DNA from: Deinococcus betulae
Lineage (GTDB): Bacteria; Deinococcota; Deinococci; Deinococcales; Deinococcaceae
Direction of reading: 5' to 3'
Assembly: GCF_020166395.1 (NCBI RefSeq)
Contig: NZ_JAIQXU010000016.1
Coordinates: 55,335 to 119,334, forward strand
DNA: 64,000 nt
The first letter of the stretch is position 1. Each line of letters starts with the position of its first letter. The notes beneath the pieces are model-generated. The model made no database searches. It was given only the letters and a program-made list of their open reading frames with translations, and had not been told where the DNA came from. Below are positions 27,652-35,839 of this stretch, in pieces. A program made the position numbers and the translations under genes.

Positions 27652-29604
27652 CTATATATGCAGCCGCTCTTCCAACCCGCAGTGCCGGGGCGGCGTGGGG
27701 TGGGTGATCGCCTGATTCCAGGCCTCCAGTTCGCCCAGGAGGAGCAGCGTCTCCTTCGCCCGCGTCACCGCCGTATACGCGAGCGTCCGCGACAACATTC
27801 CCCCATGTGACCCGTGCAGCACCACCGCCACCGCGGGCCACTCACTCCCCTGCGCCCGGTGCACCGTCAGCGCATACGCCGGCATCAGGGCCGCCCGCGC
27901 TGACCCCGAAAAGGCCAGCTCGGTCTCGTCGAACTGCACCGTCAACGTGCCCCCATGCTCCTCGGACTCCCCCGTCACCACGCCCATCATCCCATTCATC
28001 ACCCCAGGGCCATACAGGTTCCGCGTGCACACCACCGGGTCCCCGACCCCCGCCTGTCCGTCGGACACCTGGAAGCCGCCACTGCGCCCACTGAGTTGCC
28101 GCGCGGCCGCGTTGAGGGCCTGAGTGCCCAGGGGCCCCCGCCGGGTCGGGGCCAGCAGCTGCGCCCCCACGTCCAGCGCCAGGCGGGCCGCCGTCTGAGC
28201 GTCCTGCAATTCGGTAAACGGCAGCGGCAGCGTCTCGGGCACCAGGCGCTCGCCATCCCCGATGTCGTACGCCAGGGTCACAATCGGGCTGTCCTGGGCC
28301 TGCCGGTAGATCCGGGTCAGGTGCGTTGTCGGCACGGTGCCCAACAGGGCCTGCAGGGGCAAGCCTGGGGCAATCGGCGGCAACTGGTCCACGTCCCCCA
28401 CCAGCACCACCCGCGTCCCAGCGCTCACGGCGTCCAGCACAGCCAGCAGCAGCGCCGTGTCGATCATGCTCGCCTCGTCAATCACCAGGGCGTCCAGGGG
28501 CAAGGGGTTCTTGCCGTGGAACGTGAAGCCGCGCGCGCCGGCACCCAAGAGGCGGTGCAGGGTCTGGGCTTCCCGGCCGGTCGTGTCGCTCAGCCGGGCC
28601 GCTGCTTTGCCGGTCGGCGCCGCCAACGCCAAGTGGCCACGGCTCAGCATCTGCGCCAGGGCCCTCAGGGTCGTGCTCTTGCCTGTACCGGGGCCGCCCG
28701 TCAACACCGTGACGGGGTAACGCTGAGCCAGGCTCAGGGCCCCGTACTGTTCGGTACTCAGCGGTCCCTTGGCGGGCATCATCAGCTCGCCTCGTGGCGC
28801 CGCGCGCAGGAGGCGCCGCAGGGCCCCGGCCAGATCCTGCTCTTCCCGGCAGCGCGCCGGCAGGTAGAGGTGCCCCGCATGATGGGTCAGCAGCGGCGTC
28901 GTGATGGCCCGCTGCGCTTCAGCCGCACTCAGCGCACTCGTGTCCTGCAAGCTGAACAGCACCTGCGGGGTCGGCAGGCGCATATGGCCGTGTTCCAGGG
29001 ACGCGCGCTGCACGGCGTGATAGGCCAAGGCCGCGTGCCGGGCCGGGTCGTCCGGCGTCCCTCCCAGCGTGCTGTGGACCCGGTCCAGCACTGGAAACGG
29101 CAGGCCCAGCTCCAGGGCGTCGAACGGCCGACTCGACAAGCGGGCGGCCGCCCCACTCCCCCACGCCCGGATCACGGTCAGCACCTGGGGCGCCGAGAGG
29201 CCCAGCAGGTGCAGCGTGGCAAACGCTTCGCGGGTGGGGCTCTGACAGGCCTCCCGCACCGGGCGGTGCAGCCGGTCCGGCAGGTCTTCGGGCATCTCGC
29301 CCTCCGCCAGGCGGTCCAGCAGCCGCGCGCCCCCCTGACTCACCAGCATTTGGGCCAACCGGGGACCCACCCCTTTGACGGCATGCTGCAAAAAAGCGCG
29401 GGCAAGGTCGTCCGCCTTGGCCAGGACCCGCACGCCCTGCACCGCCAGGGTGCGGTCGCGCAGCACCGCGCCGGTGGCGGTGAGGTAATCGCCGGGGTGG
29501 GCTTCAGGAATCGCGCCGATCCAGGCGGCCGTGACGCCCTGGGCGTCGCGCACGAGAATGCCGTCGGCCGCGCGGTCAACCAGCAGGCCAGTGACCGCGA
29601 TCAT
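27652..29604 (-). CDS. RecD2-like SF1B DNA helicase
   Basis: A 650-residue protein. An N-terminal OB-like region and helix-hairpin-helix (KGVGPRLAQML, about 110) are followed by the helicase core: motif I GGPGTGKST (~303), DEAS motif II (~378) and motif VI region TVHRAQGSEW (~582). RecD2 is a 5'-3' helicase. D. radiodurans carries a chromosomal RecD2 of about 715 residues, so this is a shorter, accessory relative. I start it at ATG 29604, because the upstream extension in the frame reads as non-coding. It is preceded by a short membrane-protein gene. Confidence 0.88.
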   Translation of the reverse strand: MIAVTGLLVDRAADGILVRDAQGVTAAWIGAIPEAHPGDYLTATGAVLRDRTLAVQGVRVLAKADDLARAFLQHAVKGVGPRLAQMLVSQGGARLLDRLAEGEMPEDLPDRLHRPVREACQSPTREAFATLHLLGLSAPQVLTVIRAWGSGAAARLSSRPFDALELGLPFPVLDRVHSTLGGTPDDPARHAALAYHAVQRASLEHGHMRLPTPQVLFSLQDTSALSAAEAQRAITTPLLTHHAGHLYLPARCREEQDLAGALRRLLRAAPRGELMMPAKGPLSTEQYGALSLAQRYPVTVLTGGPGTGKSTTLRALAQMLSRGHLALAAPTGKAAARLSDTTGREAQTLHRLLGAGARGFTFHGKNPLPLDALVIDEASMIDTALLLAVLDAVSAGTRVVLVGDVDQLPPIAPGLPLQALLGTVPTTHLTRIYRQAQDSPIVTLAYDIGDGERLVPETLPLPFTELQDAQTAARLALDVGAQLLAPTRRGPLGTQALNAAARQLSGRSGGFQVSDGQAGVGDPVVCTRNLYGPGVMNGMMGVVTGESEEHGGTLTVQFDETELAFSGSARAALMPAYALTVHRAQGSEWPAVAVVLHGSHGGMLSRTLAYTAVTRAKETLLLLGELEAWNQAITHPTPPRHCGLEERLHI

Positions 29605-29631
29605 CGGAAAAGCCCCGTCATACCCAGCAGG

Positions 29632-29663
29632 GTCCTGGGGCGCTGGTGCGCCGCGCAAGGGGG
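29632..29663 (+). repeat. GGGGCGCTGGTGCGCC repeat, copy 1
   Basis: This 16-base unit contains the small inverted repeat GGCGC-TGGT-GCGCC and is followed by CAAGGGGG. The same unit with similar flanks occurs at 35849 and 36891. Here it fills the gap between the stop of the 86-residue membrane protein and the RecD2 start. Confidence 0.75.
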
Positions 29664-29924
29664 CTAGGGCAGGTAGACCATGCCGATCACAAAGGCCGTC
29701 AGGAAAACGGTCGTGGCGCGGCCACGCAGCACCCCCGGCGAGTCGGGCAGGCGCGCGCCGAGTTCGGTCCAGACCGCCACATTCCAGACCAGGACGCCGA
29801 GCATGCTCAGGCCCACCTCCAGGCTCCAGACGGAGGCCAGGCACACCCCCAGCACCAGCCCACTCACCCCAGTGGCCGCCAAAAAGACCAGCTGCACGAT
29901 GAGGGCTTCGTGAGCAGTGGTCAT
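29664..29924 (-). CDS. Small three-helix membrane protein
   Basis: An 86-residue protein with three hydrophobic segments (about 8-30, 35-52 and 68-84). No family is recognised. It starts at ATG 29924; the longer frame upstream is not protein-like. It is probably co-transcribed with the RecD2-like gene behind it. Confidence 0.6.
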   Translation of the reverse strand: MTTAHEALIVQLVFLAATGVSGLVLGVCLASVWSLEVGLSMLGVLVWNVAVWTELGARLPDSPGVLRGRATTVFLTAFVIGMVYLP

Positions 29925-30027
29925 GCCCAGAGCGTACCACCCCCCCAACCCCCACCTTGCCCGGTCCACCAGCGCCCCCAGACCGTGAGGGGGAAGGGAC
30001 AGTTCACCTCTCCCCTGCCCTTCAGGA

Positions 30028-30642
30028 GTGCCTGTGTCCCTGTTCACCTGGCTGGCCGGCCTGCGCCGCGCCGCCCTGACCTGTTCCGAGCCTGAACCGC
30101 TGACCCCTGAACCGGACACCTTCGTGCTGGACACGCCCGGCGCGCCCTGGTGTCCGCCCGACTGGCCCGTGCACCCCTGCGCCCTGAGCTGGGCCAACCG
30201 CACCGACGGTCTGGTGGGCGTGCACGCCGTGTCCCTCACCAGTGGTCAGACGGACGACCCTGAGCTGACGCCCTTTCACGACCACGTGCTGGACGCCGCC
30301 CAGCGCTGGCTGGACGGCCTGCCCAGCACGCACGCGCTGCTGGTGGTCCAGACCGATCTGGACGGGGTGGTCTGGTGCATCGACGTCGCCTCGCTCAATC
30401 TGCCCGCCCCGTGCCCCCACGCCGCAGTCGAGCAGCTGTGGCCCCTGGCCGCCATCTACCTGGAGCACCCCACCTTTGATCCCGTGAGTGCCGGGCCGCT
30501 CGCCACCTGGCGCACGACCCACGTGCTGGCGGTGCTGGCGCCACCGGGCGTACGGCCGCAACTGCATCTGTTCACGCCAGCCGATCTGCCTGAGGCCGTT
30601 CAGCCCCCCGGTCATGCTGCCGTCGCCGCTGCGGTCCACTGA
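30028..30642 (+). CDS. Hypothetical protein
   Basis: A 204-residue protein starting at GTG 30028, with an AGGAG-like site upstream. It is acidic, rich in Pro, Leu and Trp, with no signal or membrane segment. It is not recognised. Its end overlaps the next gene by 29 bases, so the three plus-strand genes at 30.0-31.3 kb are likely one unit. Confidence 0.6.
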   Translation: MPVSLFTWLAGLRRAALTCSEPEPLTPEPDTFVLDTPGAPWCPPDWPVHPCALSWANRTDGLVGVHAVSLTSGQTDDPELTPFHDHVLDAAQRWLDGLPSTHALLVVQTDLDGVVWCIDVASLNLPAPCPHAAVEQLWPLAAIYLEHPTFDPVSAGPLATWRTTHVLAVLAPPGVRPQLHLFTPADLPEAVQPPGHAAVAAAVH

Positions 30643-30988
30643 GGGGGCGGCCCCCTGGCCTCCTGTGCTGCCCCCGGTCACCGAGGCCTGGCCAGTGCCG
30701 CGGGGGCACAAATGGCGTCCCGGCCGCTGGCGTGAAGACGAAGCCGCGTTCCGGGCCTTCTTCACCGCCGTGGTGGCCACGCACGGCCCGGACGCTCTGG
30801 CGCAGATCTGGCACGACAGCCCCCGCGCCCCGGGGGCTGGTCACACCCGCTGGTTTGCCCCACAGCTGCCCATGCATGTGACCGGCGAGCGGGAGGGGCC
30901 GTGGCACGCGTATCTGGTGCCGGCGGCCGCCGCGCTGCTGGCCCTGGACCGGGGCCTGATCATCTGCCGGGCGGCGCGGCGTGTTTGA
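30614..30988 (+). CDS. Hypothetical protein
   Basis: A 124-residue protein from ATG 30614, the middle gene of three overlapping ones. A Pro-rich N-terminus (about 1-25) leads into a compact, Trp-containing region. No family is recognised. Confidence 0.55.
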   Translation: MLPSPLRSTEGAAPWPPVLPPVTEAWPVPRGHKWRPGRWREDEAAFRAFFTAVVATHGPDALAQIWHDSPRAPGAGHTRWFAPQLPMHVTGEREGPWHAYLVPAAAALLALDRGLIICRAARRV

Positions 30989-31304
30989 CCTGGTGCTGGT
31001 CGATCCAGCGACCGAGGCCCAGCACCGGTCGACGCTGCGGCACTTGAATGCGGCCTGGCAGGCGGCCTGTCCGGACGCCGCGGTGCTGATCGTGACGGAT
31101 ACGGGGCGGTGCTGCGGGCTGGGCGCGTATTCAGCGGCGGGTGCCGACGTGAATCTGGAGGCGGTGCCCTGGGTGCTGATTGAGGAAACCACCGCGTACT
31201 TTGGCCTGGGCACCTGGACGCTGGCGCGCCGAGGGGTCCGGGCAACCGGGATTCTGGCCCGGCGCAGCCGCACGCCCGAGCCTGAAGAAACTGAAGCCTC
31301 TTGA
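30981..31304 (+). CDS. Hypothetical protein
   Basis: A 107-residue protein from GTG 30981, overlapping the previous gene by eight bases. The alternating hydrophobic pattern (MFDLVLVD, AAVLIVTD) suggests a small alpha/beta domain. It is not recognised. The C-terminal tail is charged (PEPEETEAS). Confidence 0.6.
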   Translation: MFDLVLVDPATEAQHRSTLRHLNAAWQAACPDAAVLIVTDTGRCCGLGAYSAAGADVNLEAVPWVLIEETTAYFGLGTWTLARRGVRATGILARRSRTPEPEETEAS

Positions 31305-31328
31305 GCCAGGGTGCTGGATTGATTCCGC

Positions 31329-31347
31329 CAGCAGAACCGCTGGCTTC
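31329..31347. terminator. Hairpin between convergent genes
   Basis: GCCAGC-AGAACC-GCTGGC forms a 6-bp stem in the 51-base gap between convergent genes ending at 31304 and 31356, consistent with a bidirectional transcription stop. There is no strong U-tract. Confidence 0.45.
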
Positions 31348-31355
31348 GGGCGCCC

Positions 31356-31916
31356 TCAGCCGGGCGACTTGGACTCGGCCACCCAGAGTTCAAAGTAGCC
31401 CTCAAATTCGGTGGTGCACCAGGAGCGGCAGCTCTGGAGAAGGGCCAAATGCCGCTCAATCAGGCTGGCCTCGATCTGAGCCAGTGGCAAGGCGTCAATG
31501 AATATGCGGTCGACGCCTCTGGTCTCAAGTTTGTCCCGCGCAGCGATCACCAGAAGGGCGTCGGCGTCCTGAACCCGGCGGTGCAGGTACTCCGGCAGCA
31601 GGTCTTCAGCCATCCCCGCTGGTTCCACCGAGACCCGGCCGCTGCGTTCAGGTTCTGTGCCGTCTGCACTGCCCAGCTGAAGGTTCTCGACGTGCAGCTG
31701 ATAGCGGGCGCCGCTGTTGAGTTCCAGAAGCCACAGGTCAGGACCGAACGCGTCAAGAAAGCGGATGCAGGTCTTTTCCAGGAGCGCCAGGTAGTTGGCG
31801 ACGGCCCGAATCCGCTGCGGCTTCAGCCGCAGCGACCAGAAGGAACCCCACTCGGCGGGCGGGGCGCGGTCGGGACGGCCGAACTCGGGGTGATCGAGGT
31901 CCTCGTCTTCAAACAT
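31356..31916 (-). CDS. Hypothetical protein
   Basis: 186 residues from ATG 31916. The N-terminus is acidic (MFEDEDLDHPEFGRP), and the remainder alternates strands and helices with conserved-looking Trp and Leu (LWLLELNSGARYQLH). It has no known motif. It overlaps the preceding small gene by eight bases. Confidence 0.6.
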   Translation of the reverse strand: MFEDEDLDHPEFGRPDRAPPAEWGSFWSLRLKPQRIRAVANYLALLEKTCIRFLDAFGPDLWLLELNSGARYQLHVENLQLGSADGTEPERSGRVSVEPAGMAEDLLPEYLHRRVQDADALLVIAARDKLETRGVDRIFIDALPLAQIEASLIERHLALLQSCRSWCTTEFEGYFELWVAESKSPG

Positions 31917-32241
31917 CGGTGGGCCGCACTCGGTCACGCACATGGGAGAGCGCAAGGTAATCCGTGCCGGAAGGCGCCCCGGTCTCCCGCACGCTGTACC
32001 GCAGATCGTGATCGGTCAAGGTGGCACGTTCCCGCTCGACGAAGATGTACTCAACCGTGCCGGTACCGGCGTGACCGTTCGGCGACTGCCACTGCACCCG
32101 TTGCCCAGACCGGTAGGCGCCCAGAGCGACGGGCAGCTGCTCGGCGTAGGCCCTCTCCAGTTCAGCCCGCCGAACGCGCAGGGCCTCTTCTTGGCGGCCC
32201 ACCTCACGCAGGCCCGCGCGCAGCTGCTCCAACTGATCCAT
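31909..32241 (-). CDS. Hypothetical protein with N-terminal coiled coil
   Basis: 110 residues. Residues 1-38 form a likely coiled coil (LEQLRAGLREVGRQEEAL), followed by a small beta-rich domain (RVQWQSPNG, GTGTVEYIFVE) that looks SH3-like. Function is unknown. Confidence 0.6.
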   Translation of the reverse strand: MDQLEQLRAGLREVGRQEEALRVRRAELERAYAEQLPVALGAYRSGQRVQWQSPNGHAGTGTVEYIFVERERATLTDHDLRYSVRETGAPSGTDYLALSHVRDRVRPTDV

Positions 32242-32301
32242 ATGGCCTCCAGGTGGGGTTGAGGATTGACCTCACCACAGCATGACGGGTCGGGCGGTGG
32301 G

Positions 32302-32682
32302 TCAGCAAGCGCAGCTGCCATCGGCATCACCCATGGTGGGTGGGCCACCTAACAGCTGCACCTGAGCCGTCAACTGCGGGGCGGCCCGGAAGCGCACCAC
32401 GCTCGGCCGCGGGGTCACCGTGCGGCACCCGTTCACCCAGGTGATCGCGGGCGCCCGGGGTTCACGCCACCACACGCCCAGGGCCCGCAGCTGGATGCGC
32501 TCTCCCGTCTGCAGCGCCAGGCACAGGCGCGCCACCACCAGTTCGACCACCTTCTCAGCGGCAGCTTCACTCAGGCCAGTGGCCTGCATCACGCCCTGGA
32601 CCAGCTCAGGGATGATGTCGATCACCACGTCACCAGCAGGCTCGGCCTGGACGTCTTCAGCTGCTCCAAAGTCCGTGTTCAT
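32302..32682 (-). CDS. Divergent HU/IHF-like DNA-binding protein
   Basis: A 126-residue protein. Residues 25-75 follow the HU pattern: VMQATGLSEAAAEKVV helices, then GERIQLRALGVWW in place of the GFGTF turn. The DNA-binding arm region is atypical, and the tail ends Cys-rich (DGSCAC). It is likely a plasmid-encoded nucleoid-type protein or a structural relative. It overlaps the upstream gene start by four bases (ATGA). Confidence 0.6.
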   Translation of the reverse strand: MNTDFGAAEDVQAEPAGDVVIDIIPELVQGVMQATGLSEAAAEKVVELVVARLCLALQTGERIQLRALGVWWREPRAPAITWVNGCRTVTPRPSVVRFRAAPQLTAQVQLLGGPPTMGDADGSCAC

Positions 32683-32933
32683 GGTCGGTCCACCGGCGAG
32701 CCGAGCATCTGGGCGCGCAAGAGATGCAGCGACAACTGACCCAGGTCCTGATCACACGCGTCCAGGGCGTCCCGCACCGGGGGGCGATCCCCGAATTCCT
32801 GTTGGAGGGCCCGCACCAGCGTCCGCTCACTCTTCACCGAGCGGCGCAGCAGCTGCTCCAGAGTAACGAGGCGCTCGGCCAGCGTCATCGGGGTGAAGAC
32901 ACCCTGCAGCGCGGCGGTCTCTGAGGACGCCAT
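32679..32933 (-). CDS. Small helical protein
   Basis: 84 residues from ATG 32933. It is almost entirely helical, with heptad-like Leu and Arg (LAERLVTLEQLLRRSV). No family is recognised. It is translationally coupled to the HU-like gene. Confidence 0.6.
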   Translation of the reverse strand: MASSETAALQGVFTPMTLAERLVTLEQLLRRSVKSERTLVRALQQEFGDRPPVRDALDACDQDLGQLSLHLLRAQMLGSPVDRP

Positions 32934-32934
32934 C

Positions 32935-33402
32935 TCAGTTGAGGTGCGGCGCATACAGCGGCGCTGGCTCGACGGCGCTGTTGGCCAGTTCGAGTGCCCG
33001 GCCGAAGCTCTCGTCGGCCGGCTCACCCCGCTGAGCCAGTTGCGCGCGGAACGCAATCGCGTACAGGTTGCGGCGCAGATCCATGTCGCCGCCTGTACGC
33101 AGAAAGTCGTCTTGCAGGAGCAGGTGGGCCAGGTGGCACACGCTGACGCCGGCCGAGCCCGACCGCTCCAGATCCACCGCGTGCGCCACGATGTGGAGCG
33201 TCCGGTCCTCAGGATCAAGCTGGTAGTGGAGCTGGGCGCCCGCAATCTGCGCCAGTGGCCCGCGCAGGGCTTCGGCGGTGTCGATCAGATGCAGTGCCAG
33301 TTGAGCAATCGTCTGTTCGGGCAGCAGGGGGAAGTCTCGGCGCAGGTGAAGGCCAGTCAGCACGCGGGCAATATCGGCAGTGATGGGGGCATGCTCGTCC
33401 AT
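32935..33402 (-). CDS. Hypothetical protein
   Basis: 155 residues from ATG 33402, preceded by an AGGAGA-type site. It is a soluble, helical protein of unknown family. It is the first gene of the four-gene run to 32302; the next gene starts two bases after its stop. Confidence 0.62.
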   Translation of the reverse strand: MDEHAPITADIARVLTGLHLRRDFPLLPEQTIAQLALHLIDTAEALRGPLAQIAGAQLHYQLDPEDRTLHIVAHAVDLERSGSAGVSVCHLAHLLLQDDFLRTGGDMDLRRNLYAIAFRAQLAQRGEPADESFGRALELANSAVEPAPLYAPHLN

Positions 33403-33590
33403 ACGGGGCAGTCTCCTGAAGGGACCGGCAGGGCGCAACCGCCTGTGGTCATCCAGTCATCCTGGAGGACTCAGGGCCGCGCCTTCTGTTCTTGGGCCGG
33501 GGAAAAAAGGTGTTGAAGCGGAGGAAAAAAGACCGCAAGGGTGACGGAGGGTGTTTACCCGCCGCCGCACCGTTGGGGAACGGCAGTGTC

Positions 33591-33818
33591 TTAGTCGTCT
33601 GGGGTGTGAAGCGGTTCGGTGGACCCAGCGTCGGTGCTGAGCCCGTCCGCCCCCTCTGCGGCACTGTGAGGTGCAGGGGCCAGTGCCGAGTCACTTGACT
33701 CACTGCAGGCGGCGCTCAACCACTGAATCAGCTCGCGGTTGCGGGCGTCATGATCGCTGGGGGACACCCGGTCAGCTTGACAGACGGGCGAAGCCAGCGC
33801 ACCGGCAGGTGCCGTCAC
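33591..33818 (-). CDS. Small acidic protein
   Basis: 75 residues from GTG 33818, whose start overlaps the stop of the upstream gene by four bases (GTGA). Residues 22-36 are helical and the rest is low complexity, rich in Ser, Ala, Asp and Glu. Function is unknown. Confidence 0.5.
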   Translation of the reverse strand: MTAPAGALASPVCQADRVSPSDHDARNRELIQWLSAACSESSDSALAPAPHSAAEGADGLSTDAGSTEPLHTPDD

Positions 33819-34423
33819 CGGACCTGACTCAGCCACATGCGCAGCGCCATCACGCGGGCCCAGGGCCCCAGCACGGCCAGCCCCTGGTCCACCTGCGCGC
33901 GCACCGCTGGGCTGAGCGCGGCCAGAGCCTCGTTCCCAGGGCGCAGCAAGACGTTGCCCAGGGTGGCCAGTTCCAGGTCCGCCCGGCGCGCTTGCAAGTG
34001 TGGCCAGACGGTGACCAAGGGCGCCGAGACGGTCAGGATCTCCTCTTGCCGGTAAGTCTGCGTGCCAGGGAGTCCGGCCATCCACCACCCCACCGAATCC
34101 AGGCCGGTGGTCCAGGCCAGTTCGGCGCCGGCCAGGGTCGCCCGGTGCTGGCCTCTCAACTCATGACTGATGACCAGCCGCAGTTCAGCCTCACTGTGGG
34201 AATCGCCCTCGTCCATGAGCTGCTGAAAGGCCTGCAGGCTGCGGAGCTGGTGTGGCTGCGCCGCACTGAAATGGCCGAAGAGGGCGGCGCCCCCCTCCAG
34301 GCGAACTTCCCCACTGGGGAGGAGCTCGCCGGCGTAGTCCTCGTTGCCCAGGAGCAGCACGACCGGCAGGGGGGGGCGCTGGGTTTCCTCGTGTGGCAAC
34401 AGCAGCACGTCGACGCCGCTCAT
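33815..34423 (-). CDS. Hypothetical protein
   Basis: 202 residues from ATG 34423, chosen because that ATG overlaps the stop of the zinc-ribbon gene (ATGA). The N-terminal half is beta-rich (DVLLLPHE, GEVRLEGGAALFG) and the C-terminal half is helical. It is not recognised. Confidence 0.62.
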   Translation of the reverse strand: MSGVDVLLLPHEETQRPPLPVVLLLGNEDYAGELLPSGEVRLEGGAALFGHFSAAQPHQLRSLQAFQQLMDEGDSHSEAELRLVISHELRGQHRATLAGAELAWTTGLDSVGWWMAGLPGTQTYRQEEILTVSAPLVTVWPHLQARRADLELATLGNVLLRPGNEALAALSPAVRAQVDQGLAVLGPWARVMALRMWLSQVR

Positions 34424-34584
34424 GCGCGACCTGGTCGTTGCCGAGCGGACAGAGGGAGAGGCTGGGGTTGGGATGAAGAGGAACCAGCACCGACCGCCTT
34501 GACCAACGGCTTCACTTCGCAGGCGGGACACAAGGCGAAGCGGCTGCACGCGGGCGCGCCACACAGGACGCAGCAGGCCATCAT
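34420..34584 (-). CDS. 54-residue zinc-ribbon-like protein
   Basis: A tiny gene starting with a double ATG at 34584. Five cysteines cluster in the first 23 residues (CCVLC, then C, then CPAC), a plausible zinc knuckle, followed by a Ser/Pro/Gln-rich tail. It overlaps both neighbours: its start lies in the lipoprotein stop and its stop in the next ATG. Confidence 0.6.
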   Translation of the reverse strand: MMACCVLCGAPACSRFALCPACEVKPLVKAVGAGSSSSQPQPLPLSARQRPGRA

Positions 34585-35504
34585 GGCAGCGTCACCGGGC
34601 CGGTGCCCTGATAGGTGAGGTTGAACGTCAGCGGGGTCGGGCTCTGAAACGGTGCGGCGCCCAATTTCAGCGGCAGGGTGAAGAGGCCCGTCGTGTAGGT
34701 GCCCGGCTCCAGCGAGACCGTGCCCCTTTTCGGCAGCTCGTTCGCTGAGGCCTGGCCGAAGTACCGAATAGCCTGATTGAAGGCGGTGGCCAGGACCACA
34801 GGTTGCCCGGTCAGGTCCGCACGGATCTCATACGAGCGGTCGGGCTGGATGGTCACGGCGGCGGCCGCCGCGAAGGGGGCCACCGACGCCGCGTCGACCT
34901 CATCAGAGGCCGTAAAGCGCGTGTCCCCGTCCGTCAGGGCCGCGCGGTACGTGCCCGACTGGGGCGGCGCCAGGGTGTAACTCCAGCCCGCGCTGACCTC
35001 ACCCGCCGCGCCCAGCAGCACCAGGTCGGTGAGGAGGGGTTGCCCATCCGGCGCTGTGAAGGTCACGGCCGCCTGGGGCGCGGCGCCGCCGGACTCAGGC
35101 CGGAACCGCACGAATGCAGCGGTGCCCAGGTCGGCCTGGCCCTGAATGGCGTAGGTCCCGAGGGTAACTTCCAGGCCCGTGGTCGTCAGTTCGGTGCGGG
35201 CGTGCAGAGGCCCAGCGCTGGCGGTCAGGGTCAGGGGCTGATTCGTCGGTGTGAGGCGGGTGGCGGTGAGCGTGTCCCCCTGCACGGTGGCGAGTGCCGG
35301 TTGGCTGCTGGTCCAGGCGACGGGCACCGCCATCACCTCGCCCCACTGGTCGCGGACCACAGCCCGGAGAGACAGAGGCTGGCCAATGCGGGCACTGGTC
35401 AAGGGGGCCAGGCTCAGACTGGTCGGCACCGGAACGACCGGGGGGGTGGTGCAGGCGGTCAGCAGGGCGAGGACAGGCCACCAGCGGCAAACAGATCGGG
35501 TCAT
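34581..35504 (-). CDS. Lipoprotein with Ig-like repeats
   Basis: 307 residues. The signal peptide ends in the lipobox LLTAC (Cys18). Residues 27-105 resemble a bacterial Ig-like (Big2-type) domain (LSLRAVVRDQWG, VAWTSSQPALATV). Further beta-rich segments follow. It is probably an anchored surface protein. Both ends overlap neighbouring genes by four bases. Confidence 0.72.
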   Translation of the reverse strand: MTRSVCRWWPVLALLTACTTPPVVPVPTSLSLAPLTSARIGQPLSLRAVVRDQWGEVMAVPVAWTSSQPALATVQGDTLTATRLTPTNQPLTLTASAGPLHARTELTTTGLEVTLGTYAIQGQADLGTAAFVRFRPESGGAAPQAAVTFTAPDGQPLLTDLVLLGAAGEVSAGWSYTLAPPQSGTYRAALTDGDTRFTASDEVDAASVAPFAAAAAVTIQPDRSYEIRADLTGQPVVLATAFNQAIRYFGQASANELPKRGTVSLEPGTYTTGLFTLPLKLGAAPFQSPTPLTFNLTYQGTGPVTLP

Positions 35505-35836
35505 GAGGGCTCCTGGAAGGAAAGCGAGAGGGCGTCAAGGTGGGCGGCCAGGGTCAGTCGGGTCTGGGCGAGGCCGCGCAGCTGCGCGGCCCCTTCGATC
35601 AGGTGAAAGGCCACGCGGGTGTGCGCGGTGCATTGGGGCCCAGGGAGCTGGGCCAGCAACTGGTAGAGCCCTTCAGCCTGCGCGTCCAGCAGCGCGGCCT
35701 GGCGGTGGTCCTCCTCGGCCTGCCGGCGCAAGTCCGCGGCCAAGACCGCTGGGGTCACGGGGTCTGCCGGAAGTGACTCAGGGTGGACAGGATGCGGCGG
35801 GCCTTCAGTGCAGGTGCTGCGGGGCAGGGTGGTCAT
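35501..35836 (-). CDS. Small helical protein
   Basis: 111 residues. Two long helices (about 28-62 and 70-105) follow a Pro-rich start. It is the first gene of a chain of five overlapping genes that continues to 33591. Function is unknown. Confidence 0.6.
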   Translation of the reverse strand: MTTLPRSTCTEGPPHPVHPESLPADPVTPAVLAADLRRQAEEDHRQAALLDAQAEGLYQLLAQLPGPQCTAHTRVAFHLIEGAAQLRGLAQTRLTLAAHLDALSLSFQEPS

Positions 35837-35839
35837 AGG

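Noticed and set aside
27955..29667. Plus-strand 570-codon frame opposite recD2
   Set aside because: Antisense shadow rich in Arg, Gln, His and Gly; the minus-strand helicase motifs are clear.
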